Shown in pieces: positions 48,596-60,195 of a stretch of 64,000 bases of DNA. This stretch comes from Ananas comosus. Its lineage: Eukaryota > Streptophyta > Magnoliopsida > Poales > Bromeliaceae. Each line of letters begins with the position of its first letter. Within the stretch, counting starts at the first letter, position 1. A program made the translations under genes and the position numbers. The stretch covers positions 6,713,278 to 6,777,277 of the forward strand of contig NC_033629.1 in assembly GCF_001540865.1 (NCBI RefSeq), given 5' to 3'. The notes under the pieces are model-generated. The model was given only the letters and a program-made list of their open reading frames with translations. It had not been told where the DNA came from and did no database searches.

Positions 48596-49180
48596 GAGTG
48601 AGGGTGGAAATAAGAGAGGGAGAGAGAGCCCTTTGCTCTCTATACCCCTTACTTATGTCACATTTTCAGTTTAGGCCCTCCACTTTTGCTCCTCTCAAGT
48701 TACTCTGCCTGGGCAGATTTCGCGCAGAGGGACCGGTCCCTGGTCAGGAGAACCAGTCCCCTAGGACCTGCCCAATTTTTACGCGTACGGGAACCAGTCC
48801 CTACCCGAGAGACCGGACCCTTGAGGACCGGTCCTTCCCGAGAGACCGGTTCCCGAGAGCTGACCTCTCGGGACTTGGCCAAATTTTCACTTCTCCCGCG
48901 GGTTTCACCTACGGGGACCGGTCCCTCAGCCCAGGGACTGGTTGCATCAGGCAACCCCGCAACCACCAACTACGGGGACCGGTCCTTCCCTGCCAGGGAC
49001 CGATCCCCGAGAGCAGAATCTGCCAAGTGCAGATTTTGCACTATTTGCTCTCGTGGACTCAACTCCAAAGTACTTTTTGTGTTTTGGACATCTTTAACTT
49101 TTCCGAAGGATACCCACTCGACAAATAGTCGATCCTGGACGAAGTATAACTATCGAATTTCGAGAATTCACTTCCTTACA
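46607..49180 (-). mobile_element. Solo LTR (level 4, youngest), chromovirus type, minus
   Basis: Inverted relative of the LTR at 10139-12683: starts TATCACGCCCC, contains GTGCGATGCCCTTGCC and GGACCGGTCC-type palindromes (48720-49010), and ends GAATTCACTTCCTTACA. CTGGA / CCGGA flanks give a 5-bp TSD with one change. 2.57 kb, uninterrupted. Confidence 0.8.
48549..48592. repeat. (GA)n microsatellite in an LTR
   Basis: About 22 GA units inside the level-4 LTR, next to a CT-rich stretch at 48470-48545, so the pair can form a hairpin. Confidence 0.85.
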
Positions 49181-52100
49181 CCGGAACACAATTTGTACCG
49201 GTACACATTCAATGTTGTACGGGTACACTTTGCATTTTCTTGATTTTTTCATGATTTTGGATTTTGCAAAGTTCCGATGCACTTTCTAATCCTGTAAACA
49301 TTAATTTTCTGATTCTAATGCCTACAACTAAGTATGGATCACCATAACATGAATTAAAAACTTACCTGGGTATGGTGATTCACGTCGTTAGTTATTTTTC
49401 GATTTCTTCGAAGTCTTGGATTCTTCGATCTTCGACGATACGCACCGATCCTTCAAGACTCCGACTCACTTCACGAAACTTGCCAACACACAAGGCTTAA
49501 CACTTTCCACAGTTTCTAGAGGGTCGTAAATAGTGTTCCAACCCATGACACGCATCCCGAGAATTGAGGTTTAAAACTTTGCACCAAAACTCAAAAAGTT
49601 GGATTTTTGGTCTGCTCTCGGGTTTGCCTCAGTAGGGTTGTGTACCGGTACAGCCTTGATGGTTGTACCGGAATCCATTTTGTACCGGTACACCTTGATG
49701 GTTGTACCGGTACAGATGTGGTTTTCTGCCAACCCGAGGCTCAGGTTTGCGCATTCGGGGGAGTTGTACCGGTACACTTTCATGTGTACCGGTACACTTT
49801 GCCAGATTGCAAACTGGCAGCTTTTGAGGGGTGTATTTGCTATTATTGCTTCTCTATACATACCCCACGCCCTTAGAGAGTTCCCTGAGCTGGGAAACAG
49901 TGGAGACAAGGTAGGGAAGCCTCTCTCTTTCCCTATTTGGATTTGATCTCCATTTTGCATGGATTTTGGTGGATTAATCCCCTATTTTTCTTCTTGGTGC
50001 AATTTTCACCTTGGGAGAAGCTTGGACTTCGAGATTGGAGCTTGATAGGAGAGACATCTTCGAACCTAGTGAACTTTGATCCTTGTTTGAAGCTTCTAAG
50101 AGGTTAGCAACTTGTTTCTTCCTCTAGATTCAAGCTTTGATAGTTTATTTTAGATAAAACCCTAGAAATGAAAAGTTAGGGTTTATTTGGGGGTTTTGGA
50201 TTTAGGGCTTTTGGAGCTTGATTTCTTGGATTAGAACCTTCCTCTAGGTTGGATTGGAAGGGTTCTAGCTCCCATTTGGAGATCGAGAGAGACTATCACC
50301 ATCTTAGGTGAGTTTTGCCCCTTTTCGTGATTTGGTTAAAGATCAACCTATGTGTTGTTCGTAACGTTCGTGTAACTCTCCTTTTACTATCTTTAGGGTG
50401 CTAGGAGAATAGTAGGCAACTTCGTTCGGCAAAACGAAGGGTTCCGAGGGGCTCTAGGTGGGTTTGGCCTCATCAAATAGGATAAAATTTCCTCTATGGT
50501 GGTTTTACTCTCCGTAAAGTGGAATTTCATGCATATTTATATTAGATGCATTATTTGTGAATTTTAGAATGCTTAGAATGCATATATTATATACAATGTA
50601 CATTTAGACCTCTATGTAGTAGAGAGCTATTCCTGTTGGGATCATGAATATGGTTAGCATTCTTATACTTGGATTGAGACCATGTTTCATTCAATGAAAA
50701 TGACAAGTACATTGTACCCTTGGACTTATAGTGGCATTGAGCTTGGCCTATGTATGAACTTAGTAAGCTAATGTCATAAAGGGGCATTGGGCTTGGAATG
50801 TATTCGGGACATAGTAAAACCTAGTGTCATAAAGAGGCACTAGTGTTGGAACAAGATTTAGACATAATGAGATATATTGCCATAAAGGGGCAGCGAATAT
50901 AATGAACAGTTAAACCTTCACTCTGAGACATAGAACTAGACCGTTGGGTTGCTAGTGACTATTACCATGTTAGAGACATGATGATCAAGTTCTTGAGACG
51001 ACGACTATACTTGCTTGTCATTTGTGCTCATTCGCATATGCTTGTGAGGGTCGCTCCCTACAAGCCGGCACTCCGGAGTTAGCCTACGCGACTTATGATC
51101 GCTCATGCGGTATTGAGAAGCCTACAGGGGCCTGGCGGGATAGACTCATTTCTCGAGTGGGAATGCTGGAGCTATCACGGGCACTTAGGCGGCACAAGCC
51201 GGATTACCTTGTGTAGGTCCTTAATTGGAAATGAAAATCGACACAGAGTCATATAAGTAATAATCACTACTAGACAGTTCATAGTAGTTGGATTTATCGG
51301 GCATTTGGACATGTAGTGTATTTGATAGTATTGCTTATTACATTATAGCATACCTGTTTGCCATGTTGGAGCATACTAGTCATGTATTGGTATTTCGGAC
51401 TATGATAGAATAGATGTACACCATGTTGACATCATGTATATTTATGGCATTGTAGATTAGCATTTCATTACATGCTTTACATAACGCAGCTTACTAGTAG
51501 TTCTTTTATCTACTTATGCTCTTGGGCCTAGTGGTGCATTTTACTCAGGTCAGTAATTGCCCACTGGGAACTATAAATTATAGTTCTTACGCCCCCTGTT
51601 TTATGTTTCCTTTCAGAGCCTTCCACGCCGGGAGAGGTTAGGGACCACGGAAAGGGTGTCGCCTCGAACTAGCTAGCTTTGGCGAGGGACTTGTCGATAG
51701 GTGGTCTACCTCTCATTGGTTCTTTTTTTGGAGAGGTTGAGAGTTGTACCTGTGTATAGAGACCACCCTCTCTTTTGTGTGTATTTTGAGACGGTTGTTG
51801 TATTACTTTATGTTTTACTTGAGTTGAGTAGTTCTCTTTCTTCCATTTCTGTTGATAGAATTAGTTGTATACTTGCTCTGATATCTCTAGTTACTGTTTA
51901 CTCTTATCTTTCATACCTCTTTGTTGTAGACGCCTTATATGTGCAGGCATATGGTGGGTCTGGGTACGCACCGGGCGGGCCTATGCCGGGTTCCGGGGCG
52001 TGACAAATATAGATGTACTTATGCATGTTGCATTGAGTTGCCAGTGGACATATGCATGAGGATATGATGTGAGAATAGACTAGATTCATGAGGAACTAGT

Positions 52101-53429
52101 ATGTGAACCAATGACATTGTAAAATTGGAAACCATTGCATATGTGGCCGTCTTGAACATATATAGCATGCTTTGTGATTGTTTGGGGTGTGGGATCCCCG
52201 ATGTCCTCGGGCAGGAGGACTAGATCATACTTGATTCATCTGTTGTATTTGAGGAGGTCGCGCCTCCCATTTCTGTGAGCTCCAGAGTTGTATCACAGTG
52301 AGATTGAGACGGGGGAGGTGGTCACGACGGTGTGCCCCCGGCAGACGGTCACGGTGGCGTGATGGTGTGGACTGAGTCGTGGTTCGACCTTGGGGTGAAC
52401 CGATTGGATTGAATCAAGGCATGTTCATGGCATTACATAGAGTGCATACATGGTAGAACTTAAACTTATTCTTGTTGACATGATTGGTAAAGGCATAGCT
52501 GCACATTTGAAGCATGATGTAGATGTATATGAGCAGGTTAGGCTTATTGTTTATCTATTATCTCTTTGACATATTGTCCTATTTATTGTTTCTATGCCTT
52601 TCTTAGACCTAGTGGAAAAATCGGCGAGGTCAACGGCCGAACCCACTGAGAACTATGAATAATAGTTCTCACACCCTATTTTGCAGAGCCTAGTACGAGT
52701 ACATGCGTCGAGGATCACGGCAAGGGCGTCGCGCCCTAGATAGAGTGGACCACCGGCGTTAGCTCACTACCCTCGAGTATAGAAAGGAAAGAATGATATG
52801 TAAAACCCTTTTGTGAAGAAATGTGATGTATATGAGAGATGGCATTTTGGTTGTATGTATGAGAAGTAAAGTGAAATATGTAATGGTTCATGTATGTGAA
52901 CAAGTGATGTAATAGATAGTTTAAATTCTCTTGTATCTGTGATTGCCTCTCTCAATGTTAAATACTAACATCTCTTGTTGGATATGCATGCATAGACTTT
53001 GTTACGTTTCGGGCAGACAGGGGAAACTCTGTCCATTCGGCGGGTTTGTTTCGGGCCCGAACTGTCCAAATTGGTGGTGTCGGGTCGTGACAGAAACCTT
53101 GCGCCTGAAACTTTTGTAGTCATTGTACACGTATCGAGCCAACGACACAGATCACCACCAACTCCAAATCCAGGCTACAGTATTTTCGAGGATTCGAAGT
53201 AACATCAAAACTTGCATAGGAATTCTGGGCGCCCTAAATACTTTCTGGGTGTCCAAAACCTATAAAAACTTTAGTTTCAACAAGTTTTTAGGTTCCGACA
53301 TCATTTTCGCATCTATTTCCTGCTAAAACAACTCCAGTTCGGCCCAACACCACACAGACATGCTGACCAGTTGCCCACACTCCCAAACCCAACTAATAAG
53401 CTCCAGAACGCCACATAATATGTCCGATG

Positions 53430-54290
53430 AATGTGTTTATAGTAAAAGGAAAATAGGGAATCAAGTTGTAATCATGTGCTTATATGTAGATGATATATTA
53501 ATATCTGTAACTAATATGGATGCGATCCATTATGATAAAAGTTTGTTAACTGAAAATTTTAATATGAAAGATTTAGGTGAGGCAAATAATCCTAAATACA
53601 GAAATCATTAGGAAGGATATTTTGATAATTTTATCACAAGAGCATTATGCCGAGCAATTGTCAAAGAAATGGATACTTTGATTTAAAATCTGTTAGTACT
53701 TTAACTCTATGACGCACCTAAAGGAAAATACAGGTGATTCTATTTGTGTTGATAAATATGCACAAATCATAGTGTCATTAGTTTTTTAGTTAATTTTACT
53801 AGACCTAATTTAGCTTTTTCTTCAAATAAGCTAAGTAAATATTTGTGTTACCCAAGTAGAGGGCATTGGTTAGCACTTAAAAGAGTACTTGCTTTTATCA
53901 AAGGCTTTCTTTTATATATGCGTTACATTTTAGCGGTTACCCTCCTTTCTTAGAGGGCTACAATGATGCAAATTGGAGTAGTAACACCTTTAATATCCAG
54001 TCCACTATTAGGTGGTGCAGCTGTCTCGTGAAAATTAACTAAACAAACACTAACAGCTAGAAGTACTATGGGATCTAAAATGATAGCGTTTAACCTTATT
54101 GTTGGTGAGGTAAAATGGCTGAGAGAATTTCGCATCATATTCCATTTGGTAAGCATCCAATTCCACCAAGATCAATACATTGTGATTGTAGAGCAGTGAT
54201 TGATAAACGTGCACAAAAAAATTTAGAAGTAAAGATGAGTAGACATATGAAGATATAAATATATTAGAGAGTTAATTAAACAAAATATGA
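53430..54290 (+). pseudogene. Ty1/copia reverse transcriptase and RNase H, decayed
   Basis: Frames across the region read VIMCLYVDDILI (RT active-site YVDD near 53484) and FNMKDLGEA, then LSKYLCYPSRGHWLALKR (RNase H start), GYNDANWSS, and IPPRSIHCDCRAVIDKR. The order is that of copia pol. Frameshifts and stops break it into short pieces. No LTR of this element is recognised. Confidence 0.82.
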
Positions 54291-54440
54291 TCTATAAAGA
54301 ATATTGCTGATTAACTGGCTAAAGGTTTATCTAGGGCAGTGGTTCTATAGTCGTCGAGAGGAATGGGGTTAAGCTCATAATAGAAGTCATCGGCGATGGG
54401 AACCCAACCTAATTCCGAATGTATGACTAATGTGTGGAGC

Positions 54441-55154
54441 TATAATGACTCGACCGGCTAACAATAATAACTCATTGGGCTCGTACCACTCGCCCAAGTG
54501 CTTAAGCCCAGTTATTAATAGTAGTGTCTATGGTTTCTTATATAACCAATCACAGCCCTATTCTCATCTGATGTGGAACTATTGGAATGTTACAAACACC
54601 CCCCCCCCCCACCCGCCTCCTTCCCCGTCTCCATTTAGAGTCTGATGTCTTTGTCAACCCAATCACATAGACACATCCTAAGATCATCAGGCGATGTGAG
54701 ACTTGTCTCGTTAACCTTGTCATTCTAACTCTGGCTTAATCCGTCATTCTCTGACACTAGGTTAGCCGTCATTCTGACTCTGGCTCAGCCGAAACTCATC
54801 TCACACTTCTGACTGGTAAATTGTTCTTATACCAATTGTAAAAACCACGACCAGCTAGTAATAATAACTAATTGGGCCGTCCCTAGAGCAAGTGGCAAAG
54901 GGCTTGGTGGTTGGTACTCGAGACCCAAGTTCGAATCCTAATTGATTCACAATTCCAGCTAAGTTCATTTCTAAATGAAATAAACGAAGCGGGTAGCGTG
55001 CTATCTATCTCTCAAAAAAAAAAAAAAAAAACTAATCGGGCCCACACTACCGGCTCAAAATGCTTAAGCCCAGTTATTGTTACTAGTATCCATGGTCTCT
55101 TACATACCTAATCACAATCTCATTCTCATCTAATGTGAAACTATTTGAGTGTCA
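54441..55154 (-). mobile_element. TRIM (subfamily 2), with a SINE in its second LTR
   Basis: Two diverged LTR copies: 54441 to about 54593, and from about 54837 to 55154 with the SINE removed. Both carry GCTTAAGCCCAGTTATT. The inner region (AGTCTGATGTCTTTGTCAACC ... inverted PBS TTATACCAA) matches the second internal region of the chimeric TRIM at 29606-29768. More diverged than the copies at 9.0 and 29.1 kb; no clear TSD. Confidence 0.75.
54879..55030 (+). mobile_element. tRNA-derived SINE with 13-bp target-site duplication
   Basis: Begins GTCCCTAGAGCAAGTGGC, has a B-box-like AGTTCGAATCC, shares AAATGAAATAAACGAAGCGGG with the SINE at 21699-21887, and ends in poly(A). AACTAATTGGGCC before and AACTAATCGGGCC after are the TSD. 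Its head is about 30 bp shorter than the other copy, so it is 5'-truncated. Confidence 0.88.
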
Positions 55155-55785
55155 AATTAAGGAGGACCCAACATTTGTTGCTTGGAGAAGAGAGGATTAC
55201 AATGACTTAGGCTTAAGGGCCTGGAGAGACTGAGGCTTTCTCGTCCTTCTTAATCAGACTAATTAACTTTGTTCCCTACGAGGTCCAGCAATTAGGCGCC
55301 AAAAGTGGTGGTGGTTTCACATAAACCAGAAAGAGGCAGCTGCTACTAGCATACCTACTAACTTCTAACGACTAACATGAAAATGGACGCTACGTACAAA
55401 CTATATATGTGGCAAAGCACTAATTAACTTGTTGGCATCTGCATCCACAATGTAATGCTTTAAAGTAGCTTCTAAAAGGATATCCAAACCAACCTCCGAA
55501 ATTGCGCCGCCGCCGCTTCCGAGTGATCGCCAAGAGCTGGAGGGGAGGGTTTTCGCTGAGTTCATCACTCCTACCTCAGAGGACTTTGGAAACAAAGGAT
55601 ATATTTTAATGCATTTGCATTGATTGATCGTATCATACGGACTGCTACGAACAAATTAATATTTGTAAGGAGTTATAAAGAGAAGAAGAATTTTTTCACT
55701 CTCGAGGTCTCGGCCCTGTGTAGAGACTGTTCTTGGCTCGACGCCGATCTCAATGGAAGAATTGTCTGTGAGGACTTGTAATAAA
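55155..55785. other. Intergenic; one unrecognised minus-strand frame
   Basis: A 64-residue minus frame (55401-55595; SEVGLDILLEATLKHYIVDA) has a somewhat protein-like composition but no motif I know and no visible gene structure. The rest shows nothing. Confidence 0.3.
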
Positions 55786-56040
55786 TTTTGATAACGACCC
55801 GACCAACCAACAACAATATATAACTCGTTGGACCTAAACTAGGTGTCCAAAATGATTAAGCCTAATTTTTATTAGTAGCGTATATATAACTCGTTGGACC
55901 TAAACTAGGTGTCCAAAATGATTAAGCCTAATTTTTATCAGTAGCGTATATATAACTCGTTGGACCTAACTAGGTGTCCAAATGATTAAGCCTAATTTTT
56001 ATTAGTAGCGTATAAGCCTCATATATTCTAATCAGAATTA
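55786..56040 (-). repeat. TRIM LTR fragment with a 66-bp triplication
   Basis: Starts with the TRIM LTR word AACGACCCGACC and holds TAACTCGTTGGACCTAAAC three times at 55821, 55887 and 55953, an exact 66-bp spacing. The third copy has small deletions. The LTR then continues briefly (CCTCATATATTCTAATCAG) and is lost. Confidence 0.85.
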
Positions 56041-56570
56041 GTTTTATGGCGGTTATCCGGCAGATTTTTTTTTTTTTTTTTTTTTTGTTCTATACTTTCT
56101 AAAATAAAATACATATATAATACAAAATCATATATAATTTTAAAAGCATAATATAATTTGTTGTTTAAAATATCACAATATACAATAAACAATAAAAATT
56201 TTAAAACGTAATATTACATCATATAAAAATATTTTATCATCACAAATTTTCGTGATACAAAATTAATAAATTTTTATAATTATAAAACATATATCATAAA
56301 GTTTATATATAATTTCTTTAAAGAAATACACAGGTAACCATAAGTACTTGTAGGCTACCCAAATGCTTACAACTTAATAAGTACCGATTTATTATTTATC
56401 TATAATCTTTTAGGTAGGAAAACTAATAATACCTGCAAATTAAAGGTAACCCGCGGGTACACATGAATATGGGTAGAGATCCGGGTTAAGCATAGGGTGA
56501 GTTATTTTTAAATTCCCGCATCTAATGAAAATAAGAATCTGTTTGGCCTAAATTCTAAAAAAATTTCTAC
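56041..56570. repeat. AT-rich segment duplicated at 58536-59040
   Basis: From about 56087 (CTATACTTTCTAAAATA) the sequence reappears at 58536 with small indels and continues into the following repeat. No gene. Confidence 0.7.
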
Positions 56571-56574
56571 AAAA

Positions 56575-58391
56575 TTAATTTGGCATTTGCATAAAAAATC
56601 CACTTATTTTGGGCTTTTGCAAATGCGCCACCTTTTTCATTTTTGCCCAATTCGGTCCGTTTTTCTCGCCAAAACTGACCAAAATACCCTTATTACTTTT
56701 CTCTTTCCTCTTTCTCTCTCTTCTTCGTTTCTCTCGTTCTTTTTTTTTTCTCGCCGGTAGAGCGGAGGCGAGCGGAGGCAGAAACGGTCCGTCTCGCTCT
56801 CACCCTCATGCTCTCGCCTCGCCTCGTCCATGCACCCACCTTCCTCGCCTACCGACCCCCGTTAAGGTCGCGCCGCGACTTTTTTTTTTGCTTTTTTCTT
56901 TTCTTTTTTTCTCCGACTCTTCTCCACCGTCTCCGACGACGACGCCTCTCGCCTTCCCGCCCTTTCATCTCTCCCCTCCCTCATTTCTGCCGCCTCCACG
57001 ACGATTTATCTTCGCCGGCGCTGACGTCGACACCGTATGAGGTCACTGCAGCCGCTACAGCCTCGGAGCGGGGGGTCCTTAGCGGCGTCGTCACCGGCGC
57101 CGTCACCGGCGCCGTAGCTGTTGGCCAGAGAAGGTGACCAAAAAAATTATAGAAAAAACAGAAAAAAAAAATAAGATAAAAAATTTATAAAAGAAGGGAT
57201 GAGATAGAAATTACATCGTTAATTTACAAAAAAAATTATAAGTTGCAACTATTTAAGGATGTAAACTGCTGCTTTAAGATAAAAATTATACTCTTTGAAC
57301 GAAAATTATACTATTTTTTATCTTAAACTGCATCCTTTTAAGTGATATTATACCGTTCTCTCTCTTGTTGCACTGTTGTCTCTTATTGTTGCACTATTTC
57401 TCTCTTATTTATCACCAGAAATGGAGCAACAAGAGAGAAGAAACGCTGCAACAAGAGGACAAAGAGGAGAAACAGTATAAATATCTCTTAAAAGGGTGCA
57501 GTTTCTCTCTTAGTGCATTGTTTCTCCTCTTGTTGCACTATTTCTTCTATTTGTTTACACAGAAAATGGTGCAAAGAGGAGAAACAGCAACAAGAAAAGA
57601 AACAGTTAGTATATCTCTTAAAACAGTGCAGTTTCTCCTTTGTTGCACTATTTCTCCTCTCTGTTTACACAGAAATGGTGCAACAAGAGGAAGAACAGTA
57701 TATTATATCTCTTAAACAGTGCAGTTTTTTTCTCTTTTTGCACTGTTTCTCTCTCTTGTTGCACTATTTTTTTCTCTTATTTACAACAGAATGTGCAACA
57801 AGAAGGAGAAACAGTAATAAATATCTCTTAAAAGGGTGCAGTTAAGATAAAAAATAGTGTAACAAGAGGAAGAAACAGTACAACTTTTGTTTAAAGAGTG
57901 TAACTTTCTCTTAATGGATGCAGTTTACATCTGAAAGAGTGTAATAAGAAGAGAAACAGTTGTAAATATTTCTCAAAGAGTGTAATTTTCGTTTACAAGG
58001 GTATAGTTTATCTTAAAGCTGCAGTTTACATCTTAAATAGAGGCAACTTATAATTTTTTTTGCAGTTAACGAGTACAAATTTGATGTTCATCCTTCTTTT
58101 TATATAATTTTTTATCTTTATTTTTTTTCTGTTTTTTCTATAATTTTTTTTTGTCCCTTCTCTGCCAACAGCCACGCGTGCCGGCGACGACACGCTATGG
58201 ACCCAGCTCCGGCCTGTAGCGCCGCCGCAGTGACCTCCACGGTTGTCGACGTCGCCCGGCGAAGATGCATACGTCGTCTGGTAGGCGGACAGAGAATGGG
58301 GGAGGCGAGGAGATGAGAAGGCGGGGAGGACGAGAAGACGAGAGACGCATCGTCGTCGGAGACGGTGGAGAAGAGTCGGAGAAGAAAAGAA

Positions 58392-58423
<32 letters not shown>

Positions 58424-58530
58424 AAAGTCGTGGCGCGCCTTAGCGGGTTGGAGGCGAGGAAGGTGGGGGTGCTGGACTGAGGGCAAGGGCGAGGGCGAGG
58501 GGGCGAGGGCTAGAGAATGATGGGGTGATT
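56575..58530. repeat. Large foldback repeat with an array of short units in the loop
   Basis: The left part starts with GCATAAAAAATCCACTTATT, a terminal motif seen again at 59045 and 60205 and inverted near 59530. Sequence at 56800-57250 recurs inverted at 58020-58510, including the CGCCGCGACTTTTTTT / AAAAAAGTCGTGGCGCG pair. The loop (57250-58020) repeats words such as GTGCAGTTTAAGATAAAAA and CAACAAGAGGAGAAACAG in both orientations. Open frames here are low-complexity by-products. A Mutator-like origin is possible but not shown. Confidence 0.7.
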
Positions 58531-58535
58531 GCTTC

Positions 58536-59310
58536 TATACTTTCTAAATATAAAATACATATATATAAATACAAAATTCATATATATAATTTTTAAAAGC
58601 ATAATATAATTTGTTGTTTAAAATATCACAATATACAATAAACAATAAAAAATTTTAAAACGTATAAATTACATCATATAAAAATATTTTATCATCACAA
58701 ATTTTCGTGATACAAAATTAATAAATTTTTTATAATTATAAAAACAATATCATAAAGTTTATATATAATTTTCTTTAAAGAAATACACAGGTAACCATAA
58801 GTACTTGTAGGCTACCCCAAATGCCTACAACTTAATAAGTACCGATTTATTTTATCTATAATCTTTTAGGTAGGAAAAACTAATAATACCTGCAAATTTA
58901 AAGGTAACCCGCGGGTACACATGAATATGGGTAGAGATCACCGGGTCTAAGCATAGGGTGAGTAATTTTTTAAATTCCCGCATCTAATGAAAATAAGAAT
59001 CTGTTTGGCCTAAATTCTAAAAAAATAATTCTACAAAATTAATTTGGCCAATTTGCATAAAAAATCCACTTATTTTGGGCTTTTGCAAAATCGGGCCACC
59101 TTTTTCATTTTTGCAGATTCGGTCCGTTTTTTCAGCAAACTGACCAAAATACCCTTATTACTTTTTCTCTTTCCTCTTTCTCTCTCTTCTTCGTTTCTCT
59201 CGTTCTTTTTTTTTTCTCGCCGGTAGAGCGGAGGCGGAGCGGAGGCAGAAACGGTCCGTCTCGCCTCTCACCCTCATGCTCTCGCCCTCGCCCTCGTCCA
59301 TGCACCCCCA
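58536..59310. repeat. Direct copy of 56087-56840
   Basis: Same order and content as 56087-56840 with many small indels: AT-rich stretch, GTAACCATAAGTACTTGTAGG, then the CCACTTATTTTGGGC motif and the GCGGAGGCAGAAACGGTCC block. Could be real or part of the mis-assembly around N 59323. Confidence 0.75.
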
Positions 59311-59545
59311 CCTTCCTCGCCTNAGAGGCGAGACGGACCGTTTCCGCCTCCGCTCTGCCGGCGAGAAAAAAAAAGAACGAGAGAAACGAAGAGGAGAGAG
59401 AAAGAGGAAAGAGAAAAAGTAAAAAGGTTATTTTGGTCAGTTTGCTGAAAAAGTGGACCGAATCTGCAAAAACGAAAAAGGTGGCCCGGTTTTGCAAAAG
59501 CCCAAAAAAAGTGGATTTTTTATGCAAATTGGCCAATTAATTTTG
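59041..59545. repeat. Inverted repeat meeting at a single N (59323)
   Basis: 59041-59322 and 59324-59545 are inverse copies with few differences, joined at one N. The arms start and end with the CCAATTTGCATAAAAAATCC motif. Either a foldback element or two reads joined head to head. Confidence 0.85.
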
Positions 59546-60195
59546 GTTTTAATAATTAATTTTAGTTAAAAACTGTAGAGCTTTTGGCTAAACTTAAATA
59601 AAAAGCAAATTTTTTTTTGCCGAACTTTTACAAAGCTTTTTCCCACAAACTTCCAAGGGGCCTCAAACATCATCAACTCTGAAAATAATAAGATTCCCTC
59701 CGAAGAGAGATAATCATACTAACGACAGAGGCCGTGGGAATCATACAATTCTAATGCAAAAGCTTTTTTCAAAATTCATAAATTACCCTAAAAATTCCAA
59801 ACCCTTATTGAAATTTATATTTTAATTGAAAATATTAAGTTTACATTAAATCAAAATTTAAACTAAACCAATAGAAAGTCCTTTCAATCAAAAAAAATTA
59901 ATGGATAAACTTCAATTTACCCCAATGGTTTATTGCATTTTATTTTGTCGTACTGTAATTCAAAACTTGCCGTCAACTGCAAGGTTTTTTGGGCTACTAA
60001 AATTATGAAACTTTTTTATTATAAAAATAAGCATTTAAAATTTTTATTTGTAAAACTAGACTTAAGTGTTGAATGATTTACCGTTTTTAGAAAACAGTAA
60101 TTCAATCACCACTTTCTAAAAATAATAAACTATTAACCACTTTTACGTAATTTATATATTTTTTTCATATTCGAACTCTAAAATACATATATAGC
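59546..60195. other. AT-rich intergenic, nothing recognised
   Basis: No gene, RNA or clear repeat; some T and A runs. Confidence 0.5.

Larger units (their letters stand above)
45773..49502 (-). mobile_element. Solo-LTR-like element (level 3), CTTTC target-site duplication
   Basis: Begins TGTAAGTTTTGGGATGCCC and ends CACACAAGGCTTAACA; CTTTC flanks (45768-45772, 49503-49507). Related to 35230-36341. Without its own insert (46607-49180) it is about 1.15 kb, the same as that copy. Confidence 0.75.
45709..52005 (+). mobile_element. Solo LTR (level 2), Ty3/gypsy type, AATAT target-site duplication
   Basis: Begins TGTAACACACTGAATC and ends CCGGGGCGTGACA. AATAT flanks both sides (45704-45708, 52006-52010). 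After removal of the insertion at 45773-49502 it is about 2.56 kb. Five perfect GTACCGGTAC palindromes lie at 49630-49800. Confidence 0.88.
44368..53092 (+). mobile_element. Solo LTR (level 1), Ty3/gypsy type, GAAAC target-site duplication
   Basis: Begins TGTAGTGTACCGG and ends GTCGGGTCGTGACA. GAAAC flanks both sides (44363-44367, 53093-53097). Once the insertion at 45709-52005 is removed it is about 2.4 kb, matching related LTRs. The 3' part keeps the shared blocks CCGAACCCACTGAGAACTA and CAGACAGGGGAAACTCTGTCC. Confidence 0.85.
33988..53430 (-). mobile_element. Oldest solo LTR of the nest (level 0), minus, split by later insertions
   Basis: Left edge TCTCATGTCCCGG resembles inverted gypsy LTR ends seen at 8103 and 39782. 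Its own sequence is 33988-34238, 38976-39781, 43128-44367 and 53098 to about 53430. After the insertions are removed these total about 2.6 kb, near the 2.5 kb of the related LTRs. The right edge is not seen clearly, and no TSD is found, so this level is the least certain. Confidence 0.5.

Noticed and set aside
48405..49243. Frames up to 185 residues (+)
   Set aside because: Inside the level-4 LTR, partly coded by (GA)n and palindrome arrays; no conserved domain.
54879..54975. Possible intact tRNA gene
   Set aside because: The A- and B-box-like words belong to a SINE with poly(A) tail and TSD; no cloverleaf or anticodon stem is evident.
56609..57137. Serine/arginine/proline-rich frames up to 143 residues
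   Set aside because: Low-complexity CT- and CGA-rich repeat; the same region read inverted gives equally long frames at 58.0-58.5 kb.
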